From Acanthopleura granulata (taxonomy: Eukaryota > Mollusca > Polyplacophora > Chitonida > Chitonidae), in NCBI GenBank assembly GCA_016165875.1, contig JABBOT010000002.1:3001540-3065539 (forward strand): DNA of 64,000 bases. Direction: 5' to 3'. Within the stretch, counting starts at the first letter, position 1. Each line of letters starts with the position of its first letter. The notes beneath the pieces are model-generated. The model searched no databases, was not told the origin of the DNA, and saw only the letters and a list, made by a program, of their open reading frames with translations. Position numbers and translations under genes: made by a program. Of the stretch, positions 54,801-63,800 are shown piece by piece.

Positions 54801-57800
54801 TTTCTGCCGAAACATGTACCACCTGTATCAAATGTCAGCCATTGTTTTATTACAGAATGAAATAATGAAACATAACACATGTGAATAGCACACAAGACAC
54901 TGAGTATATTATGTCATATTGGAGGTAGAGAGTTAACCAACATCAAGTATGAATAAAATAACTTATACGGTTAAAAATATGTTACCCCTCTTCTCGCAGG
55001 GCTTCATAGGACTTGTTGGGAAGAATGAATGAAAGTCAAAATACAAAAATGGAGAAAACTGAAAAAGGCTCATTTGTTTATTTTATCATTTCTCCTTGTT
55101 TTTTTTATACCAACAAATGAATACATGTACATCTAAATGAAGAAGAGGGTAAGTTAACCTGTGAGTTGGAGTGCGGACGGATTTGATGCCATGCCCAGTT
55201 TGTTGGGGTTAGTGAAGAAATCAGACACTCTCTTGGCAGCTGCAGGGTTGTATACAATGTCAAATGGCTTTGTCTGCATACTCAACCTGAAAGAAAAAAT
55301 GCACTAAGTATAAATCTAATTTCATGCCGTGATATGACTGAAAATACTGGCTTGAGTTAGAATCAAACTCAGGATGTGGATGGGATAGCGTACTGCACTA
55401 CCACCTCATCTATAAAGCCAGATGGAAATGGTTGGCTCAATATGCAAAGAACAAATTTCACTATTCCTTACTACTACATATATATGTAGGTAGTATTTAT
55501 ACTGATGTATTTCCTGATGATGACTGCAGAAACACTGTTAATCATCAAATATCAGAGGTTTGTACTACTTTTTAAAATGTACAAACAGAAGCCAGCATCA
55601 AACTCATAAGTTTCATTGTGAAAGGCTAGATCACAGATGGAACACACCAACAGAAAATGTCAGAATTACAGTCATCGGTATAGACATGGTTCTGTTGACC
55701 CTTGGATGACTCCTTCTTAACTTACAGTAATAGTTGTAGAATTATGGAAGTGAATGCTGAGACACAGACTTGCCTGTAATAAGCGTCTGTGCCTGGTGGT
55801 TTTCTCTCCCAGCTCAGCTGGAACAGCTTGCCATCATCAGCTTTGCTGATTGGGTTGAGCAGGCCTAAAGCCGGACTCTGAGACGAGGTAGACATTGGAC
55901 GCTGGACGTTAAACATTGGCCGGTTCTGACCTCTGTCCTGTGATCGGCAAAGAAGAAAATCAACTATGTAATTAGTTCCCTACTTGTACCTAGAAGTCAC
56001 ATCTAGGTTTACAACCCATCTGTCAGATTGTGTGTCTGTCATCTGTGTGTTTATCATGAAATAGTTTCCAGATTGCCTTTCATAACAATCCATCGTACTG
56101 AACTGAAATGTGGTAAATGGCTTCACAATGACAAGTTCCAGATTAAATTTGATATCTTCCGTTTTATCCAGGTTTGACAAAACTATGGCCATTTTTCTCC
56201 TGTTATGGACAAAATTTCCAGAATGCTTGTTCTGATTAAATTTTAGCACACCAAAAATGAGACTAAATAAAACATAACAAAAAAAAAATTCAACTACTGC
56301 AATTCTTCAACCTTTTTGCATGTTTGCACAGCTTTTATTCAAGATTATTTATTCTGAAGGCATTATTCTGTGTTGGCTGATATAATTATACTTATTGTGA
56401 AGCCCTAAAACTGGCCCATCCAACAAATGTAGTTTTGTCTCCAAAATCGAATTAAAAATGTGCATGAACTGTACTGAAAGTTGCTCTTTCATATGTGAAA
56501 AGATTGAGGAATTAGAGTATTGTCCAAATCATTATTCACACAAGCAAGTCCCGAATACATACCACTGTCTGAGGTGCCACTAGCGTGTTGAATATGGTGC
56601 CCTTTGTCATGCGATCGCGCAGGTACAGGCCTCCAATGCTGATGTCAAACTTGAGGGCGCCAGTCCTGGGTCGGGACACCACTGTGGATGTGATCGCTGT
56701 ACACTCCATCTCCAGGATATTCTGACTACTACTTGATGTGCCTGGGAGAACGAGGGAGTTAAATGCTTCACGACTGGATCAGTTTATTTACTTCATTGTT
56801 GCTTAATGCTACACTCGATAATTTTCAGTCAGTTTTATGGGCAGAGCTGACAAAAACTGACAAACTTTCCCACATGGCACATGATAAGCACATCCAGTAA
56901 GACTGCACAAACTGTCATTTCAGTGTCGTCGATTGCATATTAGTACTAAGGCCCAACTAACAGTGAGAGTGACGGAATCTACAAATCCCCTTATGAAGGC
57001 TAGGGTTGAACCCATATCTTGTGCTAAAATACATGTATCACAAATAAATAAATTTATTTATGCAAGCTGGTTGTTATTAGCCTCATGGGAAAAAAATTCA
57101 ACCTTTTACTAGATAGAGAGTTCAGGAATAAACTCACCTGTTTTAAAATCGCTGGCCTTCAGAGAGAATGAGCCACTCTTGAGGGTGAAATTCACAACAG
57201 CAAACACCACGTCTCTCCTCAACAACGTGTTATCTTCTTCACTGTTCTGTATCACATCCCGGATCTCTTGCTCTATGTGGATAAAACATGAAGCCACGTA
57301 ACTACAAATTTTTTTTTTTCTTTCGCTACTTTACCTTATTTAGGAGCTTCTGACAGTGTAATTGTATTTATTACTAAAGCCTGACAGAGGCAATGACTTC
57401 AACTGACCGCATTGAGTATGCAAATATTTCTAACCTGAAAAAAATCCACACAAATGACAGCTGAGATGTTTATGAAAGAAACATAACCTATGATAAACAA
57501 GAAAATTCAGAAATTTTTGACTCATGCTTAGTAAGCAAAACTTGTGCATGAATCAGTCTGGTTTTTCAAACTTGATCTAAGACTCCATAAAGTGAGCTTA
57601 AATATAAACTTTTATCAAAATTGGACAACATTTAAAGCACAGAAACCCCAGCTTGATTTTTGTATTAACATTTGATAAGAGTCAGGTTGATCCAGGTGTG
57701 AATTATTGTTGTCACATTATTATTATTAACTCCTTCTCTAAATTACACACACCTATCTCCAGATCTGAGTGCGGTGGTGGTTCCCCTACACTCTGAGCCC

Positions 57801-60800
57801 TGGGGTGATGCTCCGTCGTGCTGGATGACTGTGACCCCCGGCTATACCAACCACCCCACCCTGGGAACCAGCCCTGGAACAGACCCCAGCTTTCCTGAGG
57901 CGACTCCTGCTTTGGGACAGGGAGAGAGGCAGTAGATCTCGTGGCTTTCTTCTCTTCATGCTCTGCTCTCTGCTCTTCATCCTGCAGAACAATTCATGCA
58001 CTCTTGAATTCCCAATATTTTCATCCTTATTAACAAGTGTTATTTGCAGACTGTAAATGACCTAAACTTGTATCCATGCCTTTTCATGTTGCTCCTTATC
58101 CAGATTCTGAGAGTTCTACTGGTTTTAGACATTTTCAGATTTATTTGGATTGGATTGGGGTTTACCGGATTAATTTGGGCCATACCACAAAGGTAATGGA
58201 CACAATGCGGACATATTTACAGTGCTGCCTCACTGGAACGCCATGACCAAGACACCACACATGACACCCCACTTAGCCATGTTATACTGACACAGGGCCA
58301 ACCAGAGCATATTAACGAATTAATAGACACTAAAACTACACAACAAATTTACCAAGAACCCATTTCATAAGAATGATGTTTTCAACTGTTTAGTTTTTAA
58401 AACTCTGGGAAAATGAACACGTCTGCCATACCATGTTCTGTTTCTTCAGCTTCTCATATGTTAACTCTCTGAGAATCTTCAATTCTTCAAAGTTCAACTC
58501 TCCTTCCATCTTTGTCATAAGAAGCTGAACAAAATTAAAGAAACAGTTGAGAACATGTTGGGAAAATGGAAAAATATCTATGCAATTTTACATAAAAATA
58601 TCCGCACCTTTTAATAAATATCTGTTTCTATTTGGTTAACTTCGCCGAATGAATGAAACTGATACTTTGGCATTTGTAACAAGAAACTTGATTTGATAAA
58701 CAGTAATAATATTTGATGCTAAGCTTGACCACAACAATACAGTCAGACAAAATCAAAATGTATCTTCTTCAGACCTCGGAGTCAAGCCTCAGTAAATGTT
58801 GTCTTTGATACACTGTGATAGTACTGTGCTCACTTTCTGTTTGCCGTCCACATATTCCCCGTTTAGGTGCCGAGTGTAAGCTTTGTTGTAGAGCACGTTG
58901 TCTCTGGCACGCTTAAGAACGTACTTCCACGTGGCTCGTCTGTTCCTTTCCTTGATCTGATGATGATGCACGCCAATGGCAAACTTCCACCACTCACGGG
59001 GCCTAAAAGAAACCAGATATGACTACACCGTATCATTTTTGCCAGAGGCTAATTAATATTAATACCCCATGAAACTCATTAGTTCTGGCAAACTGAAGAC
59101 ATGCATATGCTGAGAAATGCCTGAGAGACTTTGACTGCATTTGTCTGGCTTAACACTGGTGCTTAGCAAGCATTATAAAGGTTGCATATATTAAATACAT
59201 TAAAGCTTTAAGTGTTTCTTAAAATATTAACACTTCTTTACAACTGTAATAATTTGCAATCAACCTTAGGAAAACTGTTGAGCCCACTGTAAACTGTAAC
59301 TTTTGGTAAAAACCTTGCTATTCTCTTTTACTATAATGCTTTTGGCTGTAGCTGGCAGCTTGGTCTGTCTCTTGCCTGGTTGGTTAGGTAAATCTTTCAA
59401 CATGGGCTATTTACCTACTGAGTGGTCTGCATCCAAAGGAACATTCTAATGTCATAGGTTTAGTAAATTTGTGCTTGTTTTCAACAGGTAAAAGACAGCA
59501 AACAGTCTGTAAATACTCGTCAATGTAGTGAGGCTTCTGTTTTATTCAGTATTCATTCTGTATACAAAATCTACGATCTCCTCACCTTTTCTTCACACTA
59601 CAGGTAGGCTTCCACTTGCGGTACTTCCTCTGTTTGTCATGTCTCTCAAACTCCCTCAACCAGACAACAAAGCCTCGGTACTGCACCTCACTGAGGGAGA
59701 CGGGAATCTGCTCCAGTAGTATGTCCAGTGTGATGCGCGGACTCTTGGTGGAGCGCAGTGGCAGCTGCGACATGTTCCTCGTCATCTTAGCCTGGGCACT
59801 CACAGGGGATAGGATGTAGTCATGTCCCTTAGACAGAAAACAGGGTGGAACAACAATTAATCTTCTGATCTCTTTCAAATAATTCACAGGAAATTTACAT
59901 CACCGCAAGTATTTCAAAGAAGCAAACAGCACTGTGTTCATAGTCTTATTTCTTGATATATACTTTCTACAAAATTCGTTTTTGTTCTTTCATGGAGTGT
60001 TTAACAAGAAACTCAACACAGCTGTAGTATTAACTTCTATGCAATGGCACAGTTTTGGTTGGAGGAGCCTGGGAGGTATAAAAAAATGGAAATCTAAATG
60101 TGTAATTAATCACTACCTGACAAATATCTTGAAAGGTATCAACAAATACCTGACAAACATCTGGATATTTAAAGATGATGATCCATTTTGAGGCATGAGG
60201 CATAATTCATGAACATGCCATTTATGATAACTGGCCTAATGCACTGAACTGAGCTAGCTTGACCCACTCAGAAGTTCCTCGTAAATGATACACTGGCCTA
60301 CCTTAAAGACTTTTGTGCTGCTCGTTTGGTACTTGTCACTTTCCAGTGCTTTCTGCTCAGGAGAAACAAGGATAGAAAACAAATGGTGGAGGCAATTCAT
60401 GACAAAATTTGTTCTAAATAACGATTCGTTCATGATTTTATGTTTTACACCGCATTTGAGAATATTTCACTTCTATGAAGGCAGCCAGCATTACAGTGAG
60501 AGGAAACCATGCAGAGCCTGGCATAAAACCCATCACCATCTGCTGGTTGATGGCAGACCTGTTCTTGAATGAAACCAAATCCTATATACACGCTGTCGAA
60601 TATAATTTTCGCGAGAAATGATCAAGAAGTCACAAGCTGTTCAGTATGCCATATGAATCTGTACAAGTGTCAGATGATGTGGCTTGGCAATACATGTGAA
60701 ATTATATACAAATACAAAAATTCTGAAAAGCACACCAAATGGAGAATCTAATCTTACTTTTATATTCCAGTTTCTTTTCAATTTTTTTTTTTTTTTTGGC

Positions 60801-63800
60801 AGTATATTTTGACCAATTACAGATCATTACAGAACTGGCAAAAGCAGCGATTCACTGACACCTCTGTCACCATTAATACATATTTAGCCCTGAACTCCAC
60901 TGAGATCATGGCTGTTGTGTGACTCACCATGAGCTTCTCCCGTGGCAGCCCGCCTAACATGACAGCATCTGTGTCCATGTACACAGAGAAGTTCTGCAGG
61001 TCTACAAGCTTCCTCATCATGTCAGCAGCAGCTCGACTCACAAACTTGGGGATCTGAAATCGCCACGGTTCATTTAAAAATTTATGGTGCAAAGGAAAAA
61101 GTGATTCACGGCTTGTATCATGGCTGTTTAACATTCTACTCAAGTATTATTTCACCTGACTACTTTTGCTCCACCAATAAAACTCCACCAATATTCCCTC
61201 ACATTTTCATTCTCTTACGATCAAGAGAATACATGTTTCATTCATGAATATCGTTAACGATGTTCCAATAAATTATTAATGATAATACACATTCTCAAGA
61301 GAACAAGTCTTACTGTAAGAAGTGAATCCAAAAGTTGTTCAGTTCAAGCTTTCATACATAACTGTACTGAAGAGAAACAGAAAAACCATGACATGTATGT
61401 ATCACATTGATCTAATTGCAGGTAAATATCATATATCCTGTATCCCAAGGTGTGTCAAGTGAAACTGTTCATATCCATAACAAACAGGCATTCAATTAGA
61501 CATCTGAGATGTTGAACCTGACAACAACTGACTCACCCACTGTCCATCAGTACTCTGCGCAGAGAGGCTCTTGATGACCACACCACAGGCAAACGGGCAG
61601 GATGGAATCAGCTCACTGTCTTCATAGCGTAGATGCACCTCCTTCACTTTCAGCTGTCACACACGCACAACACACACAGTATTTTACAGTATGCCAACAA
61701 CACTGATTTCGTGTTTCAAGTAAATAGGCTAGAACTGCAATTCCCCCGCACACACACAAATTTGTAACAGCCGATATATAACCACAAAAAGTTGACTGTG
61801 TAGAGTATGTGTAAGGTTGCTCTTGTGCCTGTCCTTAAAGTGAATAACTCCTGTTAATAACCCAAAGCAGGATGTCAAAACACTCACGCACACAGCGACT
61901 CATACAGCTGTTTGTCATAGACAAAAAAAAGGAAGAAAATCCTTAAAACGTATTTCTTTGAAGAACATGGCAAATTAATTTGAGTAAAAGGAAACAAATA
62001 ACTTTGGTAGATTCACCCACCTGAAGATTCTCCAGGATGTTTGATGCCAACGAGGTACCATAGGCAAACCACGAAGAAGATGAGGTGTCCCCACCCTGTA
62101 CCTATCAAAAGTCACGCCAACATTTTATTTCATAAAATAGTAAAATGTGAAACAGTTGTCCTAATAACCTGCAAAACCATTTCTTGACATTAAAATGGTG
62201 AAAGTGTGTCTTGAAAACAAAAACATAAAAATGAAAAATAATCTGAGAATACAAACTGATTTGCAAAGAACGATACCAGCACTAGCACCATAAAACCTTC
62301 TTCATTTAAACAATAAGATAACAGAGACTTCATCATGTTACTGCCTGGCTATGGCGGCCATCTCATAATGAAGCAGTCAAGGAACATGATACATGTACAC
62401 TGAAAGACTCCCCATAGGGTACCAGAGCTTTTCAAACTTTATGACTTTTAAGTATGCTCTGTTTGTATATGCAGTTGAGACAAACCTGCCACTTGGCCTC
62501 CAAGGCTTTCAGCATAGCTTCTTTCTGAGCCATCTCATTTGCCTTCTCCAGCTCCGCAGAGTACTGGTAAAGAGAAACACGAACTTCGTCAGGGATTCAT
62601 TATAATAAGGGTTACGACAAACCTAGCAGCTCGTCATGAGGAAGTTCTTGAGTGTAAATTGCAACTTAAGATGACCAGAACGCTGGCTTTAACGAGAAAG
62701 CTTACACGGCCACAGACACTGATGCCCAGAATCTGGCAGGATTAAAAGGAACAAATGTAATTTTACTAAGATTATTTTCAGAATCCTACACAAAAAATTA
62801 AAAAAATATTAAAATAAAAGAATATCACAGTGAAGGCTGCTTGAAATGCTCATCTCTACTCAGTGTCAATTTATGCAGAACAGTGGAGTGGGATATCCAA
62901 ATTTTTTCATCCAATTCTACAATGGCAAGGCAGCATATTTTTCCTGTGAGGTGGTGCTGGTGTATAGCAGGACCTCAAACCATTTCTGCGTTCAATCCTG
63001 TGAGGTGGTGCTGGTGTATAGCAGGACCTCAAACCATTTCTGCGTTCAATCCTGTGAGGTGGTGCTGGTGTATAGCAGGACCTCAAACCATTTCTGTGTT
63101 CAATCCTGTGAGGTGGTGCTGGTGTATAGCAGGACCTCAAACCATTTCTGCGTTCAAAATGGATTGGAATGTTTGACATCACTAAAATGCTATCAACGTC
63201 CTGCTGTCAAGCGTTTCACGGGTCCCCATTAATTGTACTACTACTAGCATGGCTATGAGAGGTAAGCCAAATAAATTAGGCGTTGTATTCTACCTATATG
63301 TCTATTAAAGAGAGGTCCATTCCCAAGACTATGGGTATTTTCTAATCCGTACCTAGCCTTTAAAATCTGTATGTTCCTCAATTAGCAATGATTATCCGAG
63401 GGGATCGCACAGTGCAAAGGTTTTACAACCCTTCTGTTCAGCTCACATTGCTTGTTTTAGGCAGTGGCCCCATTAGTTTACTACTTGCTGATTGCTAGAC
63501 ATTTTTGTTTATTGTAAATTCTTTGCACTGTGAGAGTTTTTGGCTGTTCAGCTACCCTATAGGACAGTGTGAATCCTGCGTCGAGAAACTCCACCTCATG
63601 TAGATTACCAGATTCTATTGATGGCTGACTAAACATGGGAGACTGCTGGAATTTTTAACCTAAGCAATGGTCTAAAACAGCCTATATGACCCTCACACAA
63701 GTGTTTTAAAACCTCTGCAACATGCGATCTCCTCGGCTCATCATTATTAATTAAGAAACATAAAGATTTTAAAGGCTAGGCAGCGTCTAAATACAGATAG

